From Novosphingobium sp. TH158 (GTDB lineage Bacteria; Pseudomonadota; Alphaproteobacteria; Sphingomonadales; Sphingomonadaceae), in assembly GCF_002855555.1 (NCBI RefSeq), contig NZ_PKRT01000001.1, positions 1,764,001-1,828,000 of the forward strand: a stretch of 64,000 nucleotides of DNA. Direction: 5' to 3'. Below, piece after piece: positions 7,247 to 18,190 of the stretch. Under the pieces are notes generated by a model. It did not search any database, was not told where the DNA came from, and saw only the letters and a program-made list of their open reading frames with translations. Positions within the stretch are counted from its first letter, which is position 1. Each line of letters opens with the position of its first letter. A program made the position numbers and the translations under genes.

Positions 7247-8710
7247 ATGGAACTGGAACAGGCTGGCTATATCGACGGGCGGTTCGTTCGCGGCGAGGGT
7301 GAACGCTTCACGGTCACGAACCCGTCCGACGGCAGCACGGTGGCGGAGGTCACGGGCCTTTCCGGCGATCAGGTGGGCGAGGCCATCGCCGCCGCCCGCC
7401 GCGCCTTCGACACGGGTGAATGGAGCGCACTGCCGCGCAGCGAACGCGCCGCCATCATGCGCCGCTATGCCGCCGCCCTGGCGAAACACGCAGATCGCCT
7501 GAAGGAGCTCGCCGTGCTTGAGGCGGGGTGCCCGGTTTCTTCCTCGGTCATGTTCGCGCAGGTCCAGACGCCGCTGCGCCACGCCGCCGAGATCCCCGAG
7601 GTTTACCTGTCGCTGCCCGAGATCGAGGAAAACCCGCTGCCGATGCACGAGCGGCTGGGCATGGCGGGCCTGCCGATGCAGTCGGTCCGGCGCTACCTGC
7701 CGCATGGCGTGGTAAGCGCCATCGCCGCCTATAACGTGCCGCTGTTCACCGCCCTGTGGAAGGTGATCCCCGCGCTGGTCACCGGCAACACGGTTGTCCT
7801 GCGCCCCAATCCGCTGACGCCGCTTTCGGCCTTGCTGTTCGCCGAAGCGGCAGAGGAAACCGGCCTGCCGCCGGGCGTGCTCAACGTGGTGATCGAAGGC
7901 GGGATCGAAGGCGGTCAGATGATGTCCAGCGATCCGCGCGTCGATATGGTCTCGTTCACCGGCTCGGTGGGCGTCGGTATCCGCATCGCCGAGCAGGCCG
8001 CGCCGACGCTGAAGCCGCTGGTGCTCGAACTGGGCGGCAAGTCGGCGCAGATCTTCCTGCCGGATTCGGTGGAAAAGGCCGCGATGCATGCCCGCGTCGT
8101 CTGCGTCAGCCATGCCGGACAGGGCTGCGCACTCGGCACCCGGATCTTCGTGCCGGAGGAAAGCAAGGCCGCCGTGCTCCAACAGGCCAAAAGCCTGCTC
8201 GAGGCGATCCGCATCGGGCCCGCAAGCGATACCGCAACCGAACTGGGCCCGGTGATCGATGGCGCGGCGGTAAGCCGCTGCGAACGGATCGTTGCCGAAG
8301 CCGTCGCTGCTGGCGCCACCGTGGTCACCGGCGGCAAGCGCTGGAGCGGCATACCGGGAGGCCACTACTTCGAGCCCACCCTGCTCGACCTGCCGGATAA
8401 CACCAATCCTGCCGCGCAGGAGGAAGTGTTCGGTCCGGTCGTCTCGGTCATAGGCTACCGCGATCTCGACCATGCGATCGCCATGGCCAACGATTCGCGC
8501 TTCGGCCTTTCCGGCTGGGTCCACGGAGCAGACAAGCGCGCCGCGCTCAAGGTGGGCGAGGCGATGCGCAGCGGCTCGATCAACGTCAACAACGGGGTGA
8601 CAAGCGCCTGGGCCTCGATGGGCGGCATCAAGCTGTCCGGGCAAGGGCGCGAGCGCGGGCCGGAGGGCATCCGCGCCTTCCAGCAGATGAGCGTCCTCAA
8701 CTTCAGCTGA
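7247..8710 (+). CDS. NAD(P)-dependent aldehyde dehydrogenase
   Basis: The 487-residue length is typical of the ALDH superfamily. Visible residues are the oxyanion asparagine in AYNVPL (Asn163), the NAD-binding FTGSVGVG (about 237-244), the general base Glu261 in LELGGK, the nucleophile Cys294 in GQGCALG, and EEVFGPV near the C terminus. It oxidises an aldehyde to its acid. The ATG at 7247 fits the family N terminus (QAGYIDGRF); a much longer open frame upstream is only a shadow of the phosphotransferase gene. It lies between phosphotransferase and P450 genes, suggesting oxidation of an alcohol-derived aldehyde produced in the same pathway. Confidence 0.92.
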   Translation: MELEQAGYIDGRFVRGEGERFTVTNPSDGSTVAEVTGLSGDQVGEAIAAARRAFDTGEWSALPRSERAAIMRRYAAALAKHADRLKELAVLEAGCPVSSSVMFAQVQTPLRHAAEIPEVYLSLPEIEENPLPMHERLGMAGLPMQSVRRYLPHGVVSAIAAYNVPLFTALWKVIPALVTGNTVVLRPNPLTPLSALLFAEAAEETGLPPGVLNVVIEGGIEGGQMMSSDPRVDMVSFTGSVGVGIRIAEQAAPTLKPLVLELGGKSAQIFLPDSVEKAAMHARVVCVSHAGQGCALGTRIFVPEESKAAVLQQAKSLLEAIRIGPASDTATELGPVIDGAAVSRCERIVAEAVAAGATVVTGGKRWSGIPGGHYFEPTLLDLPDNTNPAAQEEVFGPVVSVIGYRDLDHAIAMANDSRFGLSGWVHGADKRAALKVGEAMRSGSINVNNGVTSAWASMGGIKLSGQGRERGPEGIRAFQQMSVLNFS

Positions 8711-8726
8711 GCGAAGGAACACGACC

Positions 8727-10019
8727 ATGGCACAGGCAGGCACGATCGACCGCGAAAGCCAGCAGGCCCGGCTGATCGAGATGTTCTCGGTGCAGAGCCA
8801 GGCGGGCAATGCCGGTCTGGATACCGACCGCGACTATTCCGAGGCGATCAACGCCCTGCGCGAAGCCGGCACCGTGCAGAAGGGCAGCCCCCGCAGCCTG
8901 CTCGGCCTGCCAGAGATCGATGGCTCGATTACCGTGGAGCGCGAGAACTGGACCCTGCTGGGATTTGAAGCCTGCGAGCGCGGCTTTCGCGAGAACACGG
9001 TCTTTTCGTCCGAGATCATGGCCGAAAGCGCCAGCCTGAAAGTGATCGGCCCGACCATCATCCAGATGATCGGCAAGGAGCACAAGCGCAACCGAGCGGT
9101 AGCCCAACCGCTGTTCCTGCGCCCGCGTACGCTCGACTGGTGGAAGCCCAACTGGATCGACGAGGCCGTTGAATCGCTGCTCAAGCCGCTGGAAGGCCGC
9201 AGCCGCGCCGACCTCAACCTCGAACTCTGCGCATGGCTGCCGATGTGGGTCGTCTCGCGCAGCCTGGGCCTTGCCGGCACCGACGAGCTCGACTTCCGCT
9301 TCCACCTGACGCGCAGCTCGTTCGGTGCGCGCAACCACACGAGCGAGGAAGTTGCCGAATCGCGGCGGGTAGTGGACGCGATCCTGACCGACATGGTCGC
9401 CTCGCGCCGCCGCCAGCCGCAGGACGACGTGATTTCCGGCCTGCTGGAAAACGAACTCAAGCTGCCCGACGGCACCAGCCGCAAGATGACGCAGGAAGAG
9501 CTGTTCTCCTTCGCCAAGCTGGTGATCTTTGCCGGTGGCGGCACCACCTGGCGGCAGCTTGGCATCACCATCGATGCCCTGCTCACTCACCGCGATGCCT
9601 GGGATCAGTGCCTCGCCGACCGCAGCCTGATCGAGGCGGCCGTGGACGAGACGCTGCGCTGGCGCGCGACCTCTGGCAATTTCCACCGCGTCGCGACCTG
9701 TGACATCGAAGTGGATGGCGTAACCATCCCGCAAGGCGCGCGCGTCAACCTGTGGCTGGCTTCCGGCAACCGCGATCCGCGGGTGTTCGACAATCCCGAT
9801 GCCTTCGACATGCATCGTCCGAAGCACCACCACCTCGGTTTCGGCCTTGGCCCGCATCGCTGCCTGGGCATGGACGTCGCCAAGCAGGAGATGATCGCCG
9901 CGATCAACGGCCTGATGGATCGCTGGCCGAACCTGCGTTACGATCCGGAAGCGCCCCGGCCGATCTTCGCCGGACTGGACATGCGCGGGATGACCGGCCT
10001 GCCCGTGCTGCTCGACTGA
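8727..10019 (+). CDS. Cytochrome P450
   Basis: This soluble bacterial P450 has 430 residues. The heme loop is FGLGPHRCLG with cysteine ligand Cys379, and the K-helix ExxR is Glu308-Arg311. The I-helix signature reads AGGGTT at residues 269-274, where most P450s have AG-x-(D/E)-T-T; the conserved acid that helps O-O cleavage is therefore glycine. P450s with altered I-helices exist, but this could change the chemistry or the proton path. The gene follows the aldehyde dehydrogenase by 16 bases and probably performs a hydroxylation in the same pathway. No ferredoxin or ferredoxin reductase gene is in the window. Confidence 0.92.
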   Translation: MAQAGTIDRESQQARLIEMFSVQSQAGNAGLDTDRDYSEAINALREAGTVQKGSPRSLLGLPEIDGSITVERENWTLLGFEACERGFRENTVFSSEIMAESASLKVIGPTIIQMIGKEHKRNRAVAQPLFLRPRTLDWWKPNWIDEAVESLLKPLEGRSRADLNLELCAWLPMWVVSRSLGLAGTDELDFRFHLTRSSFGARNHTSEEVAESRRVVDAILTDMVASRRRQPQDDVISGLLENELKLPDGTSRKMTQEELFSFAKLVIFAGGGTTWRQLGITIDALLTHRDAWDQCLADRSLIEAAVDETLRWRATSGNFHRVATCDIEVDGVTIPQGARVNLWLASGNRDPRVFDNPDAFDMHRPKHHHLGFGLGPHRCLGMDVAKQEMIAAINGLMDRWPNLRYDPEAPRPIFAGLDMRGMTGLPVLLD

Positions 10020-10066
10020 AGCACGCCGCTTGACTTGATCCTGCCGGGCCGCTTCACCCGCCGGGC

Positions 10067-13000
10067 ATGAGCGGCTGGCATTTCTGGATCGATCGCGGCG
10101 GGACATTCACCGATGTCGTCGCGCGTGCGCCCGATGGCAGCGTGGTCACGCACAAGCTGCTGAGCGAAAATCCCGAACGCTACCGCGATGCGGCAACGGC
10201 CGGCATCCGCGCGGTGCTGGGCCTTTGCGCCGATGCACCGATCCCTGCCGATCTGGTCAGCGATGTGCGCCTTGGCACGACAGTTGCCACCAATGCCCTG
10301 CTGGAACGCAAGGGCGCGAAAGTGCTGCTGCTGGTAGACAGGGGCTATGCCGACCTGCTGCGGATCGGGCACCAGACCCGCCCCGACCTGTTCGCCATGG
10401 AAATCCGCCTGCCGGAGCCGCTCTACGCCGATGTGCTGGAGGTCGGCGGGCGGGTGAGCGCGGCGGGCGACCTGCTCCACCCGCTCGACGAGCCAGGCCT
10501 CCTTGCCGCATTGCAGGAGCGGCGCAAGCAAGGGCTGGAAAGCTGCGCCGTGGCCCTGATCCATGCCTGGCGCTTTCCCGACGCGGAACGCCGCATTGCC
10601 AAGCTGGCAAGGCAGGCCGGTTTTGCGCATGTTTCGGCCAGCCACGAGGTTTCCCCCCTGCTCGGCCTGGTGGCGCGGGCACGCACGACGGTCGTCGATG
10701 CCTACCTCGCCCCGGTCCTGCGGACCTATGTGGAACAGGTCGCAGGCGAGATGGATGGAGTGCCACTCAGCTTCATGCAGTCGAACGGCGGACTGGCTGC
10801 CGCCGACGATTTCCGCGCGAAGGACGCGATCCTTTCCGGGCCGGCAGGCGGCGTGGTCGGCGCGGCGCGCAGTGCTGCGGAAGCCGGGGAGGAACGCGTC
10901 ATCGCCTTCGACATGGGCGGCACCTCGACCGATGTGGCGCTTTATGCCGGAGCGCTGGAACGCCAGCTCGATACCCGGATCGCCGGGGTGGAACTGCGCG
11001 TGCCGATGCTGGCCATCGATACGGTAGCGGCGGGTGGCGGCTCGATCCTTTCCTTCGATGGCGCGCGGCTTCGCGCCGGACCGGAAAGCGCCGGGGCCAA
11101 TCCGGGGCCTGCCGCCTATCGCCGGGGCGGGCCGCTGACGGTTACCGATGCCAACGTGATGTGCGGCAAGATCCAGCCCGCGCACTTCCCCGCCCTGTTC
11201 GGCCCGCAGGGCGACCAGCCGCTCGACCGCGATGTCGTCGCCGCCCGCTTTGCCCAGCTGGCTGCTCCCCTGGGCCGCGACCCGCGCGACCTTGCCGAAG
11301 GTTTCCTGACCATCGCCGTTGCCGCCATGGCCGCCGCGATCAAGCGCACGGCCCTGTCGCGCGGTGAGGACGTCTCCACTTTTACGCTCCAGTGCTTTGG
11401 CGGCGCAGGCGGCCAGCACGCCTGCCGCGTGGCCGAGGAGCTGGGGATGCGCAAGGTGCTGGTCGATCCGCTCGCGGGCGTGCTTTCGGCCTATGGCATC
11501 GGCCTTTCGCAGCGATCGGCCCTGCGGCAGGCAGCCGTGGAACTGCCGCTCGATGCAGACCTGCTGCCCTATGCAGACGCGCTGGAAGCAGAGGCACGCG
11601 CCGGGCTGGAAGGCAAGGTCACGGCTACGGTGACCGCGCACCTGCGCTATGACGGGACGGATGCGGCCCTGCCCGTGACGCTGGGCGATCCGGCAGCGAT
11701 GCGGTCTGCCTTCGAGGAGGCGCACCGCCGCCGCTTCGGCTTTGCCACGCCGGAGCGTGAGATTGTCGTCGCCGAACTGTCGGCAGAAGCCGTGGCGCAA
11801 GGCCCCGCCGTCGTTCGGCCCGCCCTGCCAAGGGGCAGGGGCGCAATGGCCATCGACCATGTCACGCTGTGGACCGGCGGCCGCGAATGGCAGGCACCCG
11901 TGCTTGACCGCGAAGCCCTGGGCCGGGGCGACAGCATCGCCGGCCCGGCACTGGTGCGCGAGGCCATCGGCACCGTGGTGATCGAGCCCGGCTGGCACGG
12001 CGAAGTGCTTGCCAATGGAGCCTTGCTGCTGACCCATGTCGAAGCGGCGCCCGCGCGCCTGCCAGACCTGTCGCGCGCCGATCCCGTGCTGCTGGAGCTG
12101 TTCAACCAGCTGTTCATGGGCCTTGCCGAGCAGATGGGTGCGGTGCTCGAAGCCTCGTCCTCCAGCGTCAACATGCGCGAGCGGCTCGATTTCTCCTGCG
12201 CGCTGTTCGACGCGCAAGGCAACCTGATTGCCAATGCACCGCACCTGCCCGTCCACCTCGGTTCCATGGGAGAGGCCGTGCGCACGGTGATCGCCAGCCA
12301 CGGCGAAAGCCTCAGGCCGGGCGATGCCGTGGTGCTGAACAACCCCTACAACGGCGGCACGCACCTGCCCGACGTGACTGTGGTTTCGCCCGTGTTCGAC
12401 GAATCCGGCCGGGAACTGCGCGCCTTTGTCGCCAACCGCGGGCACCATGCCGATTTCGGCGGGCGCACCCCCGGTTCGATGCCGCCAGACTCCACGCGGC
12501 TGGACGAGGAAGGCGTGGTGATCGATCCCATGCTGCTGGCCCGCGACGGGCGCTTCCTCGAAGCCGAATTCCGCACCGTGCTTGCATCGGGACGCTACCC
12601 GGCGCGTAATCCGGACATGAACGTGGCCGACATCAAGGCCCAGCTTGCCGCCAATGCCACCGGCCAGCGCGAGCTTGCCGCCATGGTAGCCCGCTGGGGC
12701 TGGCCCTGCGTTCTGGCCTACATGAACCACGTGATGGACAATGCCGAGGAATCGGTGCGGCGGGTTATCGCGCGGCTGCAGGATGGGGCATTCAAACTGC
12801 CGATGGACCAGGGCGGATCGATTGCCCTGCGGATCGCGGTGGACCCGCAGGCCCGCTCGGCACGGATAGACTTCACCGGCACCTCGCCCGAGCGCGAGGG
12901 CAATTTCAACGCGCCCCCCGCCGTGACCCGCGCCGCGGTGCTTTATGCCTTCCGCTGCCTTACGGGCGATGCCCTGCCGCTGAACGAAGGCTGCCTGCGC

Positions 13001-13609
13001 CCGCTGGAGATCGTCATTCCGCGCGGCTCGTTCCTCTCTCCCGCACCGGGCCGTGCGGTCGTGGCCGGCAATACCGAAGTCAGCCAGGCCATCACCAATG
13101 CTGTGTTCGGGGCACTCGGCGCGCTTGCCGCCGGGCAGGGAACCATGAACAACCTGCTGTTCGGCAATGCCCGTCACCAGTATTACGAAACGATCTGCGG
13201 CGGCGCGGGGGCGGGTCCGGGCTTCGCCGGAGCCGGGCCGGTACACACCCACATGACCAATACCCGCATCACCGATCCCGAGGTGCTGGAACTGCGCTTG
13301 CCGGTGCGGCTCGAAGAGTTTGCCGTGCGCCGGGGTTCAGGGGGTGCGGGCCAGTGGCGCGGTGGCGACGGTGCGCGGCGTCGGCTTCGCTTCCTTGAGG
13401 ACATGACCGTCACGCTCGTCTCGTCGAGCCGCACCGTCCCGCCATTCGGCCTTGGCGGCGGGGCAGCCGGGGCCTGCGGGCAGCAATGGATCGAGCGCGC
13501 GGACGGCCGGACCGAAGCTTTCGCCGGCACCGATGAGGCCCAGGTCGGGGCCGGCGATGCGCTGGTGATCGAAACGCCCGGAGGCGGGGGCTTTTCCGCC
13601 AGCGACTGA
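10067..13609 (+). CDS. Fused hydantoinase A/B (5-oxoprolinase-type) ATP-dependent amidohydrolase
   Basis: This 1180-residue protein joins a HyuA-type half to a HyuB-type half. The first half has the ATPase fold: [10 protein letters not shown] near the N terminus, [10 protein letters not shown], and [11 protein letters not shown]. The second half begins near residue 665 and contains DFSCALFD and [10 protein letters not shown]. The fused order is that of eukaryotic and some bacterial 5-oxoprolinases, which hydrolyse a cyclic amide using ATP. Related bacterial enzymes include hydantoinases and acetone or acetophenone carboxylases, so the substrate could be oxoproline, a hydantoin or another cyclic amide. 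It sits 47 bases after the P450 gene and may belong to the catabolic operon or be an independent housekeeping gene. Confidence 0.85.
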   Translation: MSGWHFWIDRGGTFTDVVARAPDGSVVTHKLLSENPERYRDAATAGIRAVLGLCADAPIPADLVSDVRLGTTVATNALLERKGAKVLLLVDRGYADLLRIGHQTRPDLFAMEIRLPEPLYADVLEVGGRVSAAGDLLHPLDEPGLLAALQERRKQGLESCAVALIHAWRFPDAERRIAKLARQAGFAHVSASHEVSPLLGLVARARTTVVDAYLAPVLRTYVEQVAGEMDGVPLSFMQSNGGLAAADDFRAKDAILSGPAGGVVGAARSAAEAGEERVIAFDMGGTSTDVALYAGALERQLDTRIAGVELRVPMLAIDTVAAGGGSILSFDGARLRAGPESAGANPGPAAYRRGGPLTVTDANVMCGKIQPAHFPALFGPQGDQPLDRDVVAARFAQLAAPLGRDPRDLAEGFLTIAVAAMAAAIKRTALSRGEDVSTFTLQCFGGAGGQHACRVAEELGMRKVLVDPLAGVLSAYGIGLSQRSALRQAAVELPLDADLLPYADALEAEARAGLEGKVTATVTAHLRYDGTDAALPVTLGDPAAMRSAFEEAHRRRFGFATPEREIVVAELSAEAVAQGPAVVRPALPRGRGAMAIDHVTLWTGGREWQAPVLDREALGRGDSIAGPALVREAIGTVVIEPGWHGEVLANGALLLTHVEAAPARLPDLSRADPVLLELFNQLFMGLAEQMGAVLEASSSSVNMRERLDFSCALFDAQGNLIANAPHLPVHLGSMGEAVRTVIASHGESLRPGDAVVLNNPYNGGTHLPDVTVVSPVFDESGRELRAFVANRGHHADFGGRTPGSMPPDSTRLDEEGVVIDPMLLARDGRFLEAEFRTVLASGRYPARNPDMNVADIKAQLAANATGQRELAAMVARWGWPCVLAYMNHVMDNAEESVRRVIARLQDGAFKLPMDQGGSIALRIAVDPQARSARIDFTGTSPEREGNFNAPPAVTRAAVLYAFRCLTGDALPLNEGCLRPLEIVIPRGSFLSPAPGRAVVAGNTEVSQAITNAVFGALGALAAGQGTMNNLLFGNARHQYYETICGGAGAGPGFAGAGPVHTHMTNTRITDPEVLELRLPVRLEEFAVRRGSGGAGQWRGGDGARRRLRFLEDMTVTLVSSSRTVPPFGLGGGAAGACGQQWIERADGRTEAFAGTDEAQVGAGDALVIETPGGGGFSASD

Positions 13610-13769
13610 TCCACCCGCGCGCCCTTTGTCGGAGGCGATGGACCATTGGTCGATGCCGGATGGCAACCGGTCGGCACCGGGCCTAGCCCTGCTCCCACGG
13701 GGGATGTCGGCTTGAAGTGTCGTTGCGGGAACGGCGGCGCTTCTGGTCTTAGCAGGGAATAATAAAACC

Positions 13770-15887
13770 ATGACATCCCGGATATTTGCGGCGCGCCCGC
13801 TGGCCACCGGATTCGCCCTTGCAGCCGTGCTGGCGATCAGCCCCGCCCGGGCCGAGGAGGCTTCGGAAGGCCTGCCCCAGCCACGGCCCGAAGGCAGCCG
13901 CACGACCACCTACCGGCCCGATTATTTCGCCCAGTATGCCCCGTCCAATGCGCTCGACATCGTGCGCCGCGTCCCCGGCTTCGTTCTGGAAGAGACGAAC
14001 ACCGGGGTGCGCGGCTTTTCGGGCGCGGCGGGCAACGTGGTGGTCAATGGTGCGCGCCCAAGCTCCAAGGCGGAATCGCTGTCGGCCATGTTGCAACGCA
14101 TCCCGGCACGCCGGGTGCTGCGGGTCGAAGTGGCGCCGGGCGATCTGTACGGGTCCGACTATGCCGGCAAGAGCCAGGTGCTCAATGTCGTGCTGAGCCG
14201 CGAGGGCGGGCTGGACGGCAACGTCAAGGTCAGCGGCACGCGCCTGCATGACGGCACGCTGTTCGGCAATGTCGAGGCATCGGCGCTGATCCGTACCGGG
14301 TCATCCAGCTTCAACCTGTCCGCCGGCACCGGGCGGGGCGGCAATGTCGAGGTGGGCTATGACGATATCCTGCGCGCCAGCGACGGAACCCGGCTGGAGT
14401 TCCGCGACAAGGTCAACGATATCGATTCGAAAGACCCTTTCCTGGCGGCAAGCTGGTCCAACGAAGGCGGCACGAACCGGTCTGCACACCTCAACCTGCG
14501 TTATGCGCCCAGCAAGTTCCGCCTGTTCCAGACCAACCACGTCACCCCGCTCGGCGGACCGGAGCGCGACGACCGCCTGACGCAGGACTATCGCAACACC
14601 GGCTACGAGATCGGCGGCGACATCACCCGTCCGCTTGCCGGCGGGGCGGTAAAGTTTGTCGCCCTGGCCAACCGCCGCGATCGCGACAACTTCGATTCAA
14701 GCTACAACCGGGTCGCCGGCACGACGACCGGCGGCTTCGAACAGAGCCAGAAGGCCCGCTATGACGAAGTGCTGGGGCGCCTCAGCTGGTCGCACCCTTC
14801 CGTGCTGGGATTCTCGGCCGAGGCGGGGACCGAGCTTGCCTACAACCGGCTGGAAAACCAGACCGAGCTCTACCTGATCGGCACCGGCGGCACACGCAAC
14901 CGCATCGACCTGCCGATCGATTTCGCCACGGTGGACGAGGTCCGCTCGGAAACCTACCTCAACCTTGGCCGGCCGCTCGCTGCCGGGCTGCGGCTCGATA
15001 CGACGCTGGCCTATGAGACTTCGCGCCTGACGGTCGGCGGCGACACGTCGGCCCGGCGCGTCGTGCGCTTCTTCAAGCCGGGCATGACGCTGGACTGGAA
15101 GGGCAAGGGCGGCTGGCAAGTCCAGGCTTCGCTGCGGCGCGAGGCGGCACAGCTCGATTTCTACGATTTCATTTCCTCGGCAGAACTGGCCAACGGCCGG
15201 GTCAACGGTGGCAATGCCGACCTGATGCCGCAGAGCAGCTGGGAAGCACGGCTGACGGTGCAGAGACCGGTGCTGGGCCGCGGTCTCGTCAAGCTGGAAC
15301 TGGGGCACGATTGGGTAAGCCAGTTGCAGGATCGCATCCTCACGGCCGAAGGTTTCGATGCGCCGGGCAACCTTGGCAACGGCACGCGCCGCTTCGCCCG
15401 GATGACCTTCGATGCGCCGCTCGACCAGCTGGGCCTCAGGGCAACGCGGATCAAGATCGAGGGAGGCCTGGAGCATACCGAGGTGCGCGATCCGCTGACC
15501 GGCAAGACCCGCGGCTGGAGCACCGACCGCCCGCACTGGAACGCCAATGTGGAGCTGCGCCGCGATCTTTCGCAATGGTCCTATGGCGCCAGCCTGTTCC
15601 ACCGGTCAAAGTTCACCTTCTACCGCACGGACGAGATCGACGACCTGTTCAACAGCGGCGTTTTCGCCACGGCCTTTGCCGAATACCGGCCCGATGCGCA
15701 CACGACGGTGCGGCTCGATATCGATAACCTGCTGAACACGGCGGGCCAGCGGATGCGCACCTTCTACCTGCCGAACCGTACCGCCGCGCTGCCGGCGATA
15801 ACCGAGTTCCGCCATCGCAACAGCCACTTGTCCTTCACCCTGTCGATCAACCGCACCTTCGGCGGGACCGGCGCAGCCAGCGGCTGA
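13770..15887 (+). CDS. TonB-dependent receptor-like outer-membrane protein
   Basis: This 705-residue protein has an N-terminal signal peptide ([14 protein letters not shown]). The plug domain spans about residues 45-150, with [22 protein letters not shown] and [12 protein letters not shown] beta-barrel of alternating aromatic strands follows, ending in an aromatic-rich strand (FTLSINRTF). It takes up an unidentified ligand across the outer membrane using TonB energy. It is preceded by a 160-base gap with no obvious operator and follows the hydantoinase gene, so it may import the cluster-1 substrate. That link is inference. Confidence 0.83.
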   Translation: MTSRIFAARPLATGFALAAVLAISPARAEEASEGLPQPRPEGSRTTTYRPDYFAQYAPSNALDIVRRVPGFVLEETNTGVRGFSGAAGNVVVNGARPSSKAESLSAMLQRIPARRVLRVEVAPGDLYGSDYAGKSQVLNVVLSREGGLDGNVKVSGTRLHDGTLFGNVEASALIRTGSSSFNLSAGTGRGGNVEVGYDDILRASDGTRLEFRDKVNDIDSKDPFLAASWSNEGGTNRSAHLNLRYAPSKFRLFQTNHVTPLGGPERDDRLTQDYRNTGYEIGGDITRPLAGGAVKFVALANRRDRDNFDSSYNRVAGTTTGGFEQSQKARYDEVLGRLSWSHPSVLGFSAEAGTELAYNRLENQTELYLIGTGGTRNRIDLPIDFATVDEVRSETYLNLGRPLAAGLRLDTTLAYETSRLTVGGDTSARRVVRFFKPGMTLDWKGKGGWQVQASLRREAAQLDFYDFISSAELANGRVNGGNADLMPQSSWEARLTVQRPVLGRGLVKLELGHDWVSQLQDRILTAEGFDAPGNLGNGTRRFARMTFDAPLDQLGLRATRIKIEGGLEHTEVRDPLTGKTRGWSTDRPHWNANVELRRDLSQWSYGASLFHRSKFTFYRTDEIDDLFNSGVFATAFAEYRPDAHTTVRLDIDNLLNTAGQRMRTFYLPNRTAALPAITEFRHRNSHLSFTLSINRTFGGTGAASG

Positions 15888-15990
15888 TGCGCCGCGCCGC
15901 ACCGGCGCAACGTTCCATCGCAAGCCCGGTTGGCAGCAAGGGAGCGGAAAGGCTTCTGGCCGCCAATTCGGGGGCGAAGGAGAAAAACAC

Positions 15991-16257
15991 ATGGATCGCA
16001 AACCCTTTTCCCGCGCGCTCGCAACCGTAACCGCACTGGCCCTTGCCATCAGCGCCGCCGGTCCGGCCGAAGCGAAAAAGCGCAGCTGCAAGCGCATCAA
16101 CAAGACCGAAGGTGCACTGCTTGGCGGCGTTGGCGGCGGGGTGCTAGGCAAGGTGATCCTGGGCGGCACGGGCGGCGTCCTGGTGGGTGCCGTGGCTGGC
16201 GGCGTTGCCGGTCACGAAGTCGCCCGCAAGAAGCACAACAAGTACTGCCGCCGCTGA
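15991..16257 (+). CDS. Small exported glycine-zipper protein
   Basis: The 88-residue product begins with a signal peptide (FSRALATVTALALAISAAG). A short basic segment (KKRSCKRINK) follows, then a glycine-zipper membrane segment, GGVGGGVLGKVILGGTGG and beyond, with Gly every three to four residues. It ends in a basic tail with a final Cys. Similar 2TM glycine-zipper proteins associate with the envelope. The ATG has a purine-rich upstream region (GAAGGAG). No specific function can be assigned. Confidence 0.7.
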   Translation: MDRKPFSRALATVTALALAISAAGPAEAKKRSCKRINKTEGALLGGVGGGVLGKVILGGTGGVLVGAVAGGVAGHEVARKKHNKYCRR

Positions 16258-16376
16258 CCGGCGCCTGATCTGCACCTGCCCGGTCGCGCCCGATTGCGCG
16301 GCTGGGCAAGTGCGCCGCATTGCCAGCCAGTCCCCGCTCGCGCAGACTGCGCACCAAGCAGCCAGGGGAATGCGCC

Positions 16377-16856
16377 ATGATCCGCGGCATCCATCACGTC
16401 GGCATCCATTGCCACGACATCGACCGCATGATCGCCTTCTACAGCGAGGCGCTGGGCTTCGAGATGGTCGGTCAGTTCGACTGGGCCAATGACGCAAAGC
16501 TCGATCATATCGTCGCGCTTGAGCAGTCCGTCGCGCGCGGGGCGATGATGAAATCGGGCACCTGCTATATCGAGCTGTTTCAGTATGCCGCCCCGGCCCC
16601 GCGCAATACCCAGGCGCTGACGGCAGCGGACAAGGGCTATACCCACATCTGCATAGATACCGACAACATCGAGGAAGACTTCCCCCGCCTGATCGCCGCC
16701 GGGCTGCAGGTTGACGGGCGCGACTGGGTGGACATGGGCCACGTCCGCACGCTCTATTGCCGCGATCCCGAAGGCAACCTCATCGAACTGCAGCAATGCA
16801 TGCCGGGCAACGGCATGGAACTGAAGGATGCGGGCAAGTCCGGGCCGGCTGGCTAG
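16377..16856 (+). CDS. VOC-superfamily (glyoxalase/dioxygenase fold) protein
   Basis: The 159-residue protein is a single pair of VOC beta-alpha-beta-beta-beta modules. The first begins IHHVGIHCHDIDRMIAFY; the second ends RDPEGNLIELQQ, where Glu is a typical metal ligand. The ATG at 16377 has AGGGGAA six bases upstream, which decides the start. VOC proteins include glyoxalase I, methylmalonyl-CoA epimerase and extradiol dioxygenases, and the exact activity cannot be chosen here. The gene converges with the LysR-type gene, and their stop codons overlap in a shared CTAG. Confidence 0.8.
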   Translation: MIRGIHHVGIHCHDIDRMIAFYSEALGFEMVGQFDWANDAKLDHIVALEQSVARGAMMKSGTCYIELFQYAAPAPRNTQALTAADKGYTHICIDTDNIEEDFPRLIAAGLQVDGRDWVDMGHVRTLYCRDPEGNLIELQQCMPGNGMELKDAGKSGPAG

Positions 16857-17641
16857 CCTGCCGCCAGCGCCTCGATCAGCGCCTTGACCTTCTTCTGCCG
16901 CCACTGGGGCAGCGGCGCCACCAGCCAGTAGGCGCGGCGGCACTGTTCGGTTTCACCCAGCGACGCGATGCGTCCGGCAGCATGCCATTGGCGCGCCAGC
17001 AGTGCCGGCACGCGGGCCCTGCCAAGGCCCGCCGCTGCCGAGGCGAGCGCAAGGCCGGCATCGCCCACGTGGATCGGCGGCTCTTCGCCCCCTTCACCCT
17101 GCGGCGCAGGGTCGCCCGGCCAGGAGATCCAGCATCCGTCACCGACGATCACCCGTTCGGCCGGGCCAAGCTGCATACCCTCGAGATCGCCGGGCCCCTC
17201 GGTCCAGCGGACGGCAAGATCGAGGTTCGCCTCGGTGAAATCGACATCCTCGCCATCGAGCAGGACGTAACGCACCTCCGGATTGCCCTTGCGGAACTCG
17301 GCCAGCCGGGGGGCCAGCCACACGGCAAGGAAATCGCGCGGTGCGGCAATGGTATAGACATGGCTTGCCTGCCCGGCCTGCATGGCCTGCACGGCATCCT
17401 CGAATTGCAGGAAGCCCGATCGCAGGGCCTCAAGCCCGGCGTTCGCCTCGTCCGTCAGCTCGAGCCCCTTGGACGTGCGGCGGAAAAGGACGACGCCCAG
17501 CAGGTCTTCCAGCGCGCGGATCTGCTGGCCGACGGCGGCAGGCGTCACCGCCAGCTCATCCGCGGCGCGGGTAAACGACAGGTGCCGCGCGGCGGCATCG
17601 AAGACGCGCAGGGCGTTAAGAGGCAGGTGGGTGCGCTTCAC
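16853..17641 (-). CDS. LysR-family transcriptional regulator (GcvA-like)
   Basis: This 262-residue protein starts at a GTG. The N-terminal helix-turn-helix reads LNALRVFDAAARHLSFTRAA with VTPAAVGQQIRALE, the GcvA-type signature, followed by a periplasmic-binding-protein-like effector domain. At 262 residues it is slightly short for the family (about 300). It follows apaG by 55 bases on the same strand. The adjacent VOC gene is convergent, so no divergently transcribed target is visible and the regulated gene is unknown. Confidence 0.88.
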   Translation of the reverse strand: MKRTHLPLNALRVFDAAARHLSFTRAADELAVTPAAVGQQIRALEDLLGVVLFRRTSKGLELTDEANAGLEALRSGFLQFEDAVQAMQAGQASHVYTIAAPRDFLAVWLAPRLAEFRKGNPEVRYVLLDGEDVDFTEANLDLAVRWTEGPGDLEGMQLGPAERVIVGDGCWISWPGDPAPQGEGGEEPPIHVGDAGLALASAAAGLGRARVPALLARQWHAAGRIASLGETEQCRRAYWLVAPLPQWRQKKVKALIEALAAG

Positions 17642-17696
17642 ACTGCGCGTTTACGGCGCGAGGCCGGCTTTGCCAAGTTTGGGCTTGCCCGAACGA

Positions 17697-18134
17697 TCAG
17701 TGCAGGTCGTTGGGCGAATTGACCCCCGCCGGTGCCGTCAGCGGGAAGAAGGGAATGGCCGCCTCGAAGGTTTCGCCGTCCTCGTCCAGGAAGGTGTAGT
17801 GCCCTTCCATCGAGCCGCTGGGGGTGGCGAGCGGGCAGCCGGAGACGTAATCGTGGCTACCGCCGGGGCGAATCAGCGGCTGTTCGCCGACAACGCCTTC
17901 GCCTTCGACAAGGTTGACCATGCCGCGGCCGTCCGTGATCTTCCAGTGGCGGGTGAGCAGCTGCACGGCGCGAGCGCCATGGTTTTCAATGCGAATGTGG
18001 TAGACCCAGAACCACTTGCCCGCCTCGATCCGCGATTGTTCGGGGAGGAAATTGACCGCGACTCGCACGGTAATCCCGTCGGTCATGGCGGCGTGCTGGA
18101 AGAACTGCTCCATTGCCGGAAAATAGCGGTTCAT
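17697..18134 (-). CDS. apaG: ApaG family protein
   Basis: The protein (145 residues from this start) is a single ApaG beta-sandwich domain. Conserved segments include GITVRVAVNFLPEQS, FWVYHIRIENHG, VQLLTRHWKITDG and VNLVEGEGVVGEQP. ApaG is linked to cobalt/magnesium homeostasis and diadenosine polyphosphate metabolism in enterobacteria, and its biochemical role remains unclear. The start is uncertain: 18134 leaves about ten residues before the domain, an ATG at 18113 is also possible, and a longer ATG at 18185 has no ribosome-binding site. In the 117-base gap to the divergent gene at 18252 lies a strong Fur-box-like site. Confidence 0.88.
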   Translation of the reverse strand: MNRYFPAMEQFFQHAAMTDGITVRVAVNFLPEQSRIEAGKWFWVYHIRIENHGARAVQLLTRHWKITDGRGMVNLVEGEGVVGEQPLIRPGGSHDYVSGCPLATPSGSMEGHYTFLDEDGETFEAAIPFFPLTAPAGVNSPNDLH

Positions 18135-18190
18135 GGCCCTGCGGGCAAGGACAAGGGCGGCGCGGGGCGCAGATAAACATGGCATGACTT

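Noticed and set aside
9938-13252. Very long minus-strand open frame opposite the hydantoinase gene
   Set aside because: It is an antisense frame in high-GC DNA with low-complexity Arg/Gly/His-rich translation and no domain; the plus-strand gene has clear motifs.
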